A DNA stretch of 40,981 bases, taken from Kiritimatiellia bacterium (GTDB lineage Bacteria > Verrucomicrobiota > Kiritimatiellia > RFP12 > UBA1067). Below are positions 30,500 through 38,518 of this stretch, piece after piece (position 1 is the first letter of the stretch; the number at the start of each line of letters is the position of its first letter). The notes under the pieces were generated by a model, which was not told the DNA's origin, searched no databases, and saw only the letters and a list, made by a program, of their open reading frames with translations. The stretch lies in NCBI GenBank assembly GCA_017631385.1, contig JAGBTH010000044.1:1-40981 (forward strand). The letters run 5' to 3'. The position numbers and the translations under genes are program-made.

Positions 30500-31954
30500 A
30501 TGTTGCTTAAATTGTCAAAGAATGCATTTGTACGTCAATATGGAGACTTCACCTATGTGGTGGAGCGTGTAAAATGCTACGATCAGATGTTCAAGGATGC
30601 AGAGGTGTTCATGCGTTGGATTACGCGTGAGCCGATGGAAAAATCAAAAATCTTGCAAAATATCTTCAATGTATATTCTGATACTGACGAGAAAGAGATT
30701 GCGCGTGATTTCGACGAGTTTATATGCCCACTCATTGAAGAGAAGGTGATTCTTTCTGGAGAGACGATAGAGGAACTAGAGTCGAGTGAGATTTCGTTTT
30801 CCTACGAAGTGGAGAATCCAAAGACGATGGATACTTATTATATCAAGCCAGAGGAAATGCCTGAAGGACCGATTCCTCAGGATTTGCTGGATAAGTATTT
30901 TGCTAAACATCCGACAATCTTCGATTTGCAAATGGATATCACGCAAGCTTGTACAGAACGCTGCATTCATTGTTATATTCCTGAATATAATCCTGTCTTT
31001 TTGCCCTTTGTCCAAATTAAGAAGGTGATAGATGAGTTTAGAAAACAAGGGGGGATATGTCTCTCACTTTCGGGAGGCGAGTGTATGATGCATCCTGATT
31101 TTGATGAAATTGTACGATATGCTCGTTTGAAGGATTTAATTGTTAGTGTTTTGTCAAATTTAACATTATGTACAGACGAAAAGATCAAAGTTCTTCAGGA
31201 AGCGGAAGCGACAGTGCAAGTTTCTCTTTACAGCATGAATCCAACTACACATGATGCAATCACGAAGCGTCCAGGCTCGTGGATCTTAACCAAAACCGCG
31301 ATTGAGAAATTACGTGTGGCCCAGATACCCTGTCGTATTTCGTGTCCAACAATGAAGCCAAACTATAAGGACTATTTGGATGTTCTCGCTTACGCCCGAT
31401 CCCTTAAAATGGATGCGCAGACCGATTTCATTATTATGGGTAAAATGGATTGTGATACAAGTAATTTGAAGTGCCGACTTGATCTTAAAGAAACGCGGCA
31501 TATTTTGGAAGATATCGTCTTCAAGTCATTACCCATCAACAATGAGTATTTTGATCCAGCAAAGAAAGCTGACATGAGATCTGATTCGGAGTGGAGCGAA
31601 GAACATGTCTGCGGTGCGTGTGTGTCGAGCGTGTGTTTAGATGCTGACGGCCATTATTATCCTTGCCCGGCGTTTGGAGGAGTTAATTTAGGAAGTTGTT
31701 ATGAACACGACTTGAATTGGATATGGAATGAGTCTCCAGAAACTTTGCGCATTAGAGCCGTAAGGGGAAAAGATTTTCCAAAGTGCGTTCATTGTAAAGA
31801 TCGCGATTATTGTTCAGTGTGTATGTGCAGAAATTATAACGAAACTGGGGATATGTTTAAGCCTGCGGAACATTTCTGCAAAGTGGCGGCAATAAATCAT
31901 GAGGTTGTAGATGAGTATCATAATAAGCTGATGAGTGATAAAAGTAGGACTTAA
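30500..31954 (+). CDS. Radical SAM / SPASM peptide maturase B
   Basis: This 484-residue paralogue of the preceding enzyme starts one base after its stop. It has the same layout: an N-terminal recognition region beginning LLKLSKNAFVRQYGDF, the radical SAM motif CTERCIHCY, a LSGGE glycine motif, and a SPASM domain with GHYYPCPAFGG and KCVHCKDRDYCSVCMC. The cluster thus has two SPASM enzymes in tandem, which may act on different positions of one peptide or work as a heteromer. Identity with the first is clear around the motifs and low elsewhere. The best ribosome-binding site is the GGAGG at the end of the upstream gene. Confidence 0.85.
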   Translation: MLLKLSKNAFVRQYGDFTYVVERVKCYDQMFKDAEVFMRWITREPMEKSKILQNIFNVYSDTDEKEIARDFDEFICPLIEEKVILSGETIEELESSEISFSYEVENPKTMDTYYIKPEEMPEGPIPQDLLDKYFAKHPTIFDLQMDITQACTERCIHCYIPEYNPVFLPFVQIKKVIDEFRKQGGICLSLSGGECMMHPDFDEIVRYARLKDLIVSVLSNLTLCTDEKIKVLQEAEATVQVSLYSMNPTTHDAITKRPGSWILTKTAIEKLRVAQIPCRISCPTMKPNYKDYLDVLAYARSLKMDAQTDFIIMGKMDCDTSNLKCRLDLKETRHILEDIVFKSLPINNEYFDPAKKADMRSDSEWSEEHVCGACVSSVCLDADGHYYPCPAFGGVNLGSCYEHDLNWIWNESPETLRIRAVRGKDFPKCVHCKDRDYCSVCMCRNYNETGDMFKPAEHFCKVAAINHEVVDEYHNKLMSDKSRT

Positions 31955-31984
31955 GGAGATATCTGTAGTCCAAGGCGTTTGATA

Positions 31985-32758
31985 GTGAAGAATTGTTTTA
32001 TTCGCACAGATGCTCATGTCCATATGGGCTATTATACTCGTTATGGATATGAAGAGCCGTTTTATTATTCGCCGCGGCGAGTTGTTGGGTTAATGGATAG
32101 ATGCGGGATTGATGAGTTTATTGTATCAACAACTAATGCTCAAGTGCCTAGTATATCATTGAGTGATATATTGCGAGAGGCTAAAGAGATGAAGCGCCTG
32201 GCCGGGAGACGGGCGCATCAGTTTTTATGGTTGTCAGGCCGCATATATGATAGTGACCGATCACTGAAGGTGCTTGATACAGGATTGTATGAAGGCGTTA
32301 AGTTGCACGAATTGGAAACACCTTGGTATAAAGAAAGACAAGGCGATCTTATTCAGATTTTAGAGGCGGTGGAAGTAAGAAGAATGAAAGTTCAGTTCCA
32401 CTGCTCGTCCGCGGAGGGGTGTCGTCCACTTGATCTGAAGTCTTTAGCTAATCGTTTTTCAGGAATTAAATTTGATTTTGCGCATTGCTGTCATAAGGAA
32501 GGTATACTTGGAGTAATGGAAGAGTGCCCGAATGTGTATACTGACACAGCAATGTTTGATGATTATGCAGCTATAGAGAAATGTAATGAGGATATAAAGA
32601 GTAGAATTATGTTCGGCTCAGATTTTCCAGCGTATCATATTATTGATGGATCGGGATTTACATATGAGTATCGTAAGAGGTTGATTGGTGCGACTAAGGC
32701 AAGTGTTAATATGGGTATTGCTTTTAATAATTTCTTGAGTAAAAGAGGTGGGTTTTAA
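31985..32758 (+). CDS. Amidohydrolase-type metal-dependent hydrolase
   Basis: The 257-residue protein looks like a TIM-barrel hydrolase of the amidohydrolase-2 group. It has DAHVHMG (the HxH metal motif) near residue 10, a metal-Lys region VKLHELETPWY, FDFAHCCH with metal-linked His, and FGSDFP with the catalytic Asp near the C-terminus. There is no signal peptide. A GTG at 31985 lies 9 nt from AAGG (31972-31975); an in-frame TTG at 31979 is too close to it. It follows the radical SAM genes by 30 nt and may belong to their operon, possibly as a peptide-processing or tailoring hydrolase; this is inference. Confidence 0.75.
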   Translation: MKNCFIRTDAHVHMGYYTRYGYEEPFYYSPRRVVGLMDRCGIDEFIVSTTNAQVPSISLSDILREAKEMKRLAGRRAHQFLWLSGRIYDSDRSLKVLDTGLYEGVKLHELETPWYKERQGDLIQILEAVEVRRMKVQFHCSSAEGCRPLDLKSLANRFSGIKFDFAHCCHKEGILGVMEECPNVYTDTAMFDDYAAIEKCNEDIKSRIMFGSDFPAYHIIDGSGFTYEYRKRLIGATKASVNMGIAFNNFLSKRGGF

Positions 32759-32786
32759 TGAAGATTAGCGCTATATCCTTCTTACG

Positions 32787-32843
32787 CCCTCACGAGCTCG
32801 AAGACACAAGGTGCGCACCTTTCGTCTTCGAGCTCGTAGAGGG
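32787..32843. repeat. Palindromic element, single-unit copy
   Basis: CCCTC plus ACGAGCTCGAAGAC (32787-32805) and GTCTTCGAGCTCGT (32824-32837) plus GAGGG are near-perfect inverted arms of 19 bp. The centre AGGTGCGCACCT (32809-32820) is itself palindromic and contains GTGCGCAC. The element at 21405-21513 has the same outer arms and core but three 22-bp units. The gap 32759-32951 has no real gene; it holds this element and the next promoter. Confidence 0.75.
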
Positions 32844-32896
32844 TTGTTTTTTGGGAGGGGGATATTCCATATTTGTCACGAATTTTCGCATAAATA

Positions 32897-32905
32897 TGCT
32901 ATACT
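32897..32905 (+). promoter_or_regulatory. Extended -10 promoter for the polysaccharide genes
   Basis: TGCTATACT is an extended -10 with TTGTCA upstream (32873-32878; 21-bp spacer, too long for ideal use; 16 bp to the alternative TATGCT). The start point would lie near 32912, with GGAG before the ATG at 32952. Confidence 0.45.
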
Positions 32906-32951
32906 ATACGAAGCAGTATAGATTCAATGTGCGAAAAATGGAGAATATAAG

Positions 32952-33707
32952 ATGATAAATGTCGGTATTGTTGGTTGCGGCTTCGTAGGCGGCGCTCTTA
33001 AGGCGTGGCTTGAAGAGAACAATAAAGACGCTAAGGTTTTTGTCAGCGATCCGCCTAAGGGTTATAATGACGACCTATCTGATATTGATATCGCTTTTGT
33101 TCAGATTCATGTACCTACTGAGGATGATGGCACTCAGGATCTTACGCTTATGAAAGATATTATTTCTAAGCTACCTAAAGTTCCTGTTTTTGTTCGTACT
33201 ACGATTCTCCCCGGTACGAGCGATATGCTTTCGCGCGAGACCGGGCACGAAGTATGTTATATGCCTGAGTTTTTAACAGAGCGTACGCATATTGAAGATT
33301 TTAAGAAGCAGACGATGGTTTTTACGGGGGCTGTGGATCTTCTTATTAAGGTATTCCCGGGTAAGAAGTTTACGGTAATGAGTCCGCTCGAAGCTGAAGT
33401 TACCAAATACGCTCATAATGTTTTTGGCGCTTATAAGGTTATTTATTTTAACGCTGTTCGTGAGTATTGCCAGAATATGGGTGTTGATTGGGCTAAGGTT
33501 CATACGGGCGTTCTTCTTTCGGGTTATATTAATGATACCCATACGTATGTTCCAGGTCCTGACGGTAAGTTCGGTTATGGCGGTAAGTGCTTTCCTAAAG
33601 ATGTTAATGCGTTCGCTAAACTTACCAAGGGTCAGAGTCTCGGAACTCTATTAGCGCCGCTTCATGATCTTAATGTTCACTTTAGAGGTGTAGAGGAGCG
33701 GATTTGA
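32952..33707 (+). CDS. Short UDP-glucose/GDP-mannose dehydrogenase-like protein
   Basis: The 251-residue protein resembles the first two domains of nucleotide-sugar dehydrogenases. It has the NAD-binding GIVGCGFVGGALKAWLEE at the N-terminus, RTTILPGTSD and CYMPEFLTE segments, a TKYAHNVFGAYKVIYFNAV helix, and the catalytic loop YGGKCFPKDVNAF with its active-site Cys. The third, UDP-binding domain of the usual 430-residue enzymes is missing, so either it is a short subfamily or the nucleotide part is altered. GGAG lies 8 nt before the ATG. The stop overlaps the next gene's TTG, linking it to two glycosyltransferases in a polysaccharide operon. It is cytoplasmic. Confidence 0.75.
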   Translation: MINVGIVGCGFVGGALKAWLEENNKDAKVFVSDPPKGYNDDLSDIDIAFVQIHVPTEDDGTQDLTLMKDIISKLPKVPVFVRTTILPGTSDMLSRETGHEVCYMPEFLTERTHIEDFKKQTMVFTGAVDLLIKVFPGKKFTVMSPLEAEVTKYAHNVFGAYKVIYFNAVREYCQNMGVDWAKVHTGVLLSGYINDTHTYVPGPDGKFGYGGKCFPKDVNAFAKLTKGQSLGTLLAPLHDLNVHFRGVEERI

Positions 33708-34852
33708 AGATTGTTCAGCTAGTTCCCGCGATGGATCAAGGCGGCGTTGAGCGCGGCGTTGTTGAGATCAATCGCGTTCTAATCGCCGCGGGTCACGATA
33801 ATCTCGTCGTTTCGGTCGGTGGCCGATTAGATGAGCGCATAATCGCTGATGGCGGGCGAGTTGCGAATATTGATATAAAGTCTAAAAATCCTCTTACTGC
33901 GTTTTCGCGCGCTAAGAAATTACGTAAGTTACTTGAAGTTGAGCGACCTGATGTTGTTGTCGCTCATTCGCGCGTTCCGGCTTGGCTGTTCGTTTTAGCC
34001 AATCGTAAACTTAAGCTTAAATGGATCACGTTCGCGCATGGAGCGAATTCTGTTTCGGCTTATTCTAAGGTTATGACGTATGGTGATGTTACGGTAACAC
34101 CGAGCCAATATATCGCCGATTATCTCATTGAGCACTATAATATTGATAAATCGCTTTTGCGCGTCATTCCTCGCGCTATTGATCGTGAGAAGTTCGATAT
34201 TACTAAGCTTGATTGCGAGTTTATGGATTCTAAGCGCCGCGAATGGAAGCTTGATGGCTTTAGAGTGGTAATGGGTTTAGGGCGTATTACACAATTAAAA
34301 GGGTATGATGTTCTCATTCGTGCTATCGCGCATCTTCAAAGAACTCATATTGCCGCTAAGGTTAATACGCCAAGCTGGAAGCTCGTTATTGTAGGTGAGG
34401 CCGAGGCACTTCGCAAAGAATATGAGGATGAGCTTCGTAAGCTCGTTATTGAACTGGGAGTTGGTGATAATGTCGTTTTTGCCGGCGCTCAAAGTAAAGT
34501 AGCCGAATGCTTATCTCTCGCGGATATTGTAGTAAGCGCTAATTACCGTAAGCCAGAGGCGTTTGGACGTTCTATGGCCGAAGCGCTAGCGATGGATAAG
34601 CCAGTTGTCGCGACAGCGTTTGGCGGGGCTTTAGATATTGTTGAAGATCGCGTTAACGGTGCGCTGGTAGCCCCAGATAAAAATGCGACGCCAGAAGAGA
34701 TGTCTATAAAATTCGCTAATGCTATACGCTTTGTTGCGCATTCAGAATTTAAGAATCTTCGTAAAAATGCGCTTGAGAAGTTTTCTTTTGATCGTATGGC
34801 CGAAAAATCTCTCGCCGTTTATAATGAGTTTGCGAAAGGGACTATAAAGTGA
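33704..34852 (+). CDS. Glycosyltransferase, GT4 family
   Basis: The 382-residue protein has the two-domain GT-B form. The N-terminal part begins KIVQLVPAMDQGGVERGVVE, a classic GT4 opening, with HSRVPAWL and FAHGANSVS following. The C-terminal half has RITQLKGYDVLI, KLVIVGEAEA, VVFAGAQS, and the nucleotide-sugar motif EAFGRSMAEALAMDKPVVA with its Glu. It transfers a sugar to a lipid-linked or polysaccharide acceptor at the inner face of the membrane; the sugar is unknown. It starts with TTG overlapping the upstream stop and ends overlapping the next gene by 4 nt, so translation is coupled through all three genes. Confidence 0.88.
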   Translation: MKIVQLVPAMDQGGVERGVVEINRVLIAAGHDNLVVSVGGRLDERIIADGGRVANIDIKSKNPLTAFSRAKKLRKLLEVERPDVVVAHSRVPAWLFVLANRKLKLKWITFAHGANSVSAYSKVMTYGDVTVTPSQYIADYLIEHYNIDKSLLRVIPRAIDREKFDITKLDCEFMDSKRREWKLDGFRVVMGLGRITQLKGYDVLIRAIAHLQRTHIAAKVNTPSWKLVIVGEAEALRKEYEDELRKLVIELGVGDNVVFAGAQSKVAECLSLADIVVSANYRKPEAFGRSMAEALAMDKPVVATAFGGALDIVEDRVNGALVAPDKNATPEEMSIKFANAIRFVAHSEFKNLRKNALEKFSFDRMAEKSLAVYNEFAKGTIK

Positions 34853-35898
34853 AGCCATCTCGCCAAATACGCCTTTTAGTGGTTGATAACTTTCAAATCC
34901 GGCGTTATGGCGCCGGTCGTGAAGGCCAGGGCTATCGCTTTATGTGCGGCGGCGTGCGCAATAATTGGCGCGTTATGTCGTTTTCGGAGCGCGATATTAC
35001 GCGCTTTTTAGCGCCGTTAGGGTTTTTGCGTAATATTGGCGCAAAGATGATGAATAAAAGATTCATTAAAACGTGTAAGAATTATCGTCCTGATTTGGTG
35101 CTTATAGGGCATTGCGATTATCTTACGAATTCTACGCTTGATAAGGTACGCTCCTTATTGCCGGATGTAAAGCTCGTTCATATTAACGTAGATCCTATTT
35201 GGCAGGAGCATACTGTTAATCAGATTCGTCAGCGTATGTATTCATGCGATGCGATTTTTGTGACGACGGCTGGCGAAAAGTTAAAAGAATGGACTACGGG
35301 TAAGAATATTGTCGGATTTTTACCGAATATGTGCGACGAGACGATGGAATGGGAAGATGTATCGGCGAACAGCGATATAAAATACGATCTTTTTTTTGCA
35401 GGTCACGATTGCCCGGGCGATGAGCGCATAGAATTAGTTCGCCAGCTCGATGGACTTATTTCGTCTAAAATCCGTTTTGGTCTTTTCGGTACATGCGGGC
35501 GCTCTGCAATCGCGGGGAGTGATTATGAGCGTGCGCTACTGTCTAGCGCAATGGCGCTTTCATTAAATCGCCGCGAAGGATGGAAGTGGTATTCGTCAGA
35601 TCGTCTCGCGCATTTAATGGGGCGCGGCATTTTAGCTTTTATCTCATCTAAAAGCGGTTATCAGAGCTTTTTTAAAGATGGTGAAGAGGCGGTATTTTTT
35701 GATAGCGCGGCAGATTTAGCTGATAAGGTTTTGCGCTATACTGCCGAACCTAAGATGCGACAGGCGATAGCTGCCGCTGGTCGCAAGCGCTATCATGAGC
35801 TTTTTAACGCTTCTCGCATACTTAATTACATTGCCGATACCGTTTATGGTGAAGATATATCTTCTAAATACGAGTGGTCTGGCGAAGTTTATAAATAA
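34849..35898 (+). CDS. CgeB-like glycosyltransferase
   Basis: The 349-residue protein is similar in layout to the CgeB/DUF3880-type GT-B enzymes. An N-terminal domain with VLIGHCDYLTNSTLDK and VKLVHINVDPIWQEHT is followed by DAIFVTTAGEKLKEW and a C-terminal domain with FFAGHDCPGDERIELV and LFGTCGR. The last part has GRGILAFISSKSGYQSFF and the short YTAEPKMRQAIAAAGRKRYH helix that is typical of these proteins. It begins with GTG overlapping the GT4 gene by 4 nt. The acceptor and sugar are unknown; its place beside the short dehydrogenase suggests a shared surface glycan. It is cytoplasmic. Confidence 0.75.
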   Translation: MKPSRQIRLLVVDNFQIRRYGAGREGQGYRFMCGGVRNNWRVMSFSERDITRFLAPLGFLRNIGAKMMNKRFIKTCKNYRPDLVLIGHCDYLTNSTLDKVRSLLPDVKLVHINVDPIWQEHTVNQIRQRMYSCDAIFVTTAGEKLKEWTTGKNIVGFLPNMCDETMEWEDVSANSDIKYDLFFAGHDCPGDERIELVRQLDGLISSKIRFGLFGTCGRSAIAGSDYERALLSSAMALSLNRREGWKWYSSDRLAHLMGRGILAFISSKSGYQSFFKDGEEAVFFDSAADLADKVLRYTAEPKMRQAIAAAGRKRYHELFNASRILNYIADTVYGEDISSKYEWSGEVYK

Positions 35899-35946
35899 AA
35901 TAAAGATTCAATATCCCATAGCTTTATTGACGTTCTATTTGGTCGC

Positions 35947-35976
35947 GAAAGAACCGAGCGGCTTCGCTGGTCTTTC
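35947..35976. other. Intergenic hairpin after the glycosyltransferases
   Basis: GAAAGA-a-CC-g-AGCG pairs with CGCT-GG-TCTTTC around a GCTT loop, a 12-bp stem with two bulged bases. No long T run follows, so it may be a weak terminator, processing site or repeat. The rest of 35899-36175 (277 bp) holds no gene. Confidence 0.4.
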
Positions 35977-36175
35977 TGCCTACTTTTATTAAGAGTGTTC
36001 TTTTGTGGTTCTTCTGGTCGCCTTTTGTCCGCTGCCGCAAAGTAAGAATGTATATTGAGGATGTTACTTCTTTAGTAGTTGAGTCCTTTTGAGTGATTTT
36101 CTCTTCGACAAAAGCGTTTTAAAATGGTAAAATAGGTTCACAGTCAGCGAGAGTAAACATAACGAGGAACTGTAG

Positions 36176-37078
36176 ATGAAAAGAAAAATAGGTAATTCTG
36201 AGCAGGTGTGTTCTGTTCAGCGTGTCCAAATTGTCGATGGGCGCGCTAATGGTGCGCGGCAAATTATTGTCGCTAACGGTAAGCTTAATTTTATTCTTTC
36301 TGAATCGAACGCGCTCGATATTTTTAGGCTTTGGCATGAAGGTGTAAACGCGTCGTTCGTTTCGAAGAACGGGCTTTATACGGCTGCGGACGATTTCTTA
36401 AGAGATTTCCCGTGCGGTATGCTTTATACATGCGGTCTAGATGCGATAGGCGGCGTAGACGGTCATCGTCTCCACGGTAATATTCATACAATACCCGCCG
36501 AGATAAAGTCTCTCGAAGCCGATGAGAAGGGCGTTAAAATCGTCGGTGAAATTCGTGATACGGCTCTATTCGGTCAGAATCTCGTTGTGACGCGTACCAT
36601 TGAAACGGCGGCGGGGTCTGACGAGATTAAGATTACCGACAAGATCGAGAATCGCGCCTTCCGCGATGAGAAATATTGTCTTCTCTATCATGTCAACATC
36701 GGTTATCCTTTCGTAGATGAAGGAGCGAAGATTGAAGGTAAGTTCGTAAAGTCAATTGCTCGTACGCCATGGGCCGAGCACGAGAAAAAGAAAATGCTTT
36801 TAGTTGAAGCGCCAGAAGACAATCTCGAAGAGACGTGCTACTTCCATGAGACTAAAGACGGAGTCATGTCGCTAGTAAATAAAAAGCTCGGTAAAAAGTT
36901 CACTGTTAAGAGCTCGCTTAAAAAGTTCGTTCAGTGGAAGAGTCGAGCGAGCGGTGACTACGTAATTGGGCTTGAGCCTTGCACAAGCTGGCTCGACGAT
37001 AAGCTTAAATATTCAATTTTAAAGCCTGGTAAGAGTGTTACAATCTCGCTCACGCTCAAGGCAGAAAATATAAAGTAA
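36176..37078 (+). CDS. DUF4432 aldose-epimerase-like protein
   Basis: The 300-residue protein has the galactose-mutarotase fold pattern of DUF4432: SNALDIFRLWHEGVNASFV near residue 42, then DFPCGMLYTCGLDAIGG and GHRLHGNIHTIPAE, and the C-terminal LEPCTSW segment. It probably converts anomers of a sugar, or binds one, ahead of the isomerase, kinase and aldolase that follow in the same operon. An extended -10 TGGTAAAAT (36125-36133) with a TTCGAC box lies 43 nt upstream and GAGGA serves as ribosome-binding site. There is no signal peptide, so it works in the cytoplasm. The sugar is not known. Confidence 0.75.
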   Translation: MKRKIGNSEQVCSVQRVQIVDGRANGARQIIVANGKLNFILSESNALDIFRLWHEGVNASFVSKNGLYTAADDFLRDFPCGMLYTCGLDAIGGVDGHRLHGNIHTIPAEIKSLEADEKGVKIVGEIRDTALFGQNLVVTRTIETAAGSDEIKITDKIENRAFRDEKYCLLYHVNIGYPFVDEGAKIEGKFVKSIARTPWAEHEKKKMLLVEAPEDNLEETCYFHETKDGVMSLVNKKLGKKFTVKSSLKKFVQWKSRASGDYVIGLEPCTSWLDDKLKYSILKPGKSVTISLTLKAENIK

Positions 37079-37117
37079 TTTTACAATCAACATATACTAA
37101 ACACATAAGGAGAGAAA

Positions 37118-38518
37118 ATGAAAAAGACAACATTCGCGCTTTGTTTCTGTAATCGTGGCTTTATGCCGGGCGAGCTTATTTTAGATGCTCGTAAAGATAT
37201 CGTCAAAGCAGTTACCAAGGCCGGTTACGATTATATTATGATGGATGAGAAGGCGACGCGCTTTGGCGGCGTTGAGACGCGCGACGAGGGCCGTCTTTAT
37301 GCTAAGTGGCTCGCAGAGCACAAGGGTGAATTCGATGGCGTTATTTTCTCGATGCCCATTTTTGCCGATGAGAACGGCGCGTTCGAGGCTCTTCGCGACG
37401 CTGGAGTTCCGATTCTCTTCCAGGCTTATCCCGACGAAATCGGTAAGATGGACTTCGCCCACCGCCGCGATGCTTATTGCGGTAAGTTCTCCGTTACGGA
37501 CGTCTTTACCCAGTGCAAGATTCCCTTTACCGTAATGACGCCTCACGTTGTTCATCCGCTTACTAAGGAGTTTAAGGCGAACCTCGACGACTTCGCCGCG
37601 ATCTGCCGTGTTGTAGGCGGTATGAAGCGCTTCTCCATCGGCTGCATCGGCGCGAGAACAACAGCATTTAAGACGACGCGCTTTGACGAAATCGCTCTTC
37701 AGAAGTACGATATCACTGTTGAATCCTTCGACCTCTCTGAACTCGTCTACAAGGTTCAGAACCGCAAGGTCGACGCGGCGGTTAAGGCTAAGATTGATCG
37801 CCTTAAAAAGTATACCAACTGCTCGAAGGTTCCTCAGGATCGCATGGAAGTTTTAGCTAAGATTTCCTGCACGATCGACGATTATATCGAAGAGTATCAT
37901 CTCGATGCCATTTCACTTAGATGCTGGAATGAGATGGAGACGATTCTTCGCGTTTGCCCGTGCGTGCTTCTTTCGGAACTCAACGACCGCGGCATCGCGG
38001 CCTCGTGCGAAATCGACCTCTGCTCTGCGATCACGATGCGCGCTATGCTTCTTGCTTCGGGTAAGCCTACAGCCGTTCTTGACTGGAACAATAACTACGG
38101 TGATGATCCCAACAAGGTCATCCTCTTCCACTGCGGTCCCGTCGCTCAGACGCTCATGGCCGGTAAGGGAACCGTCACGGCCCACAAGATGTTCGAGAAG
38201 TGCGATCCCGGTTCTGGCTGGGGTTCAAACGAAGGCCGCATCAAAGCGTTTAAGATGACCTACTCCAACTGCCAGACGGTTGACGGTAAGCTCGTTATCT
38301 ACGCTTCTGAAGGTGAGTTCACGAAGGATAAGATCGAGAACGGCTTCTTCGGATGCGGTGGCGTAGCGAAGATTCCCGATCTTCAGAATAAGCTCGTCAA
38401 GCTCGCCCGCGGCGGCTTTAAGCATCATACGTCCGTTGGTATGGGCCACATGAAGGCTATCCTTCAGGAAGCCTTCACGACTTATCTCGGTTACGATTGG
38501 GTGGATATTGACGCATGA
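37118..38518 (+). CDS. L-fucose/L-arabinose isomerase-family protein
   Basis: The 466-residue protein matches the fucose isomerase fold (FucI/AraA superfamily). An N-terminal part has GELILDARKDIVKAVTKAGY and GVIFSMPIFADENGAFEAL, and the middle has IGCIGARTTAFKTTRFDE. Metal-site features are DAISLRCWNEME with the catalytic Glu region, SCEIDLCSAITM with Glu and Asp, and HCGPVA with His. It would interconvert an aldose and a ketose. AAGGAGAG precedes the ATG at 37118. It overlaps the kinase by 4 nt. It is shorter than classical FucI (about 590 residues). The substrate might be fucose, rhamnose-like or a sulfosugar; the sequence does not decide. Confidence 0.8.
   Translation: MKKTTFALCFCNRGFMPGELILDARKDIVKAVTKAGYDYIMMDEKATRFGGVETRDEGRLYAKWLAEHKGEFDGVIFSMPIFADENGAFEALRDAGVPILFQAYPDEIGKMDFAHRRDAYCGKFSVTDVFTQCKIPFTVMTPHVVHPLTKEFKANLDDFAAICRVVGGMKRFSIGCIGARTTAFKTTRFDEIALQKYDITVESFDLSELVYKVQNRKVDAAVKAKIDRLKKYTNCSKVPQDRMEVLAKISCTIDDYIEEYHLDAISLRCWNEMETILRVCPCVLLSELNDRGIAASCEIDLCSAITMRAMLLASGKPTAVLDWNNNYGDDPNKVILFHCGPVAQTLMAGKGTVTAHKMFEKCDPGSGWGSNEGRIKAFKMTYSNCQTVDGKLVIYASEGEFTKDKIENGFFGCGGVAKIPDLQNKLVKLARGGFKHHTSVGMGHMKAILQEAFTTYLGYDWVDIDA

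Noticed and set aside
32758-32955. A 65-codon frame after the amidohydrolase
   Set aside because: It is mostly the palindromic element and the next promoter read as protein; no ribosome-binding site.
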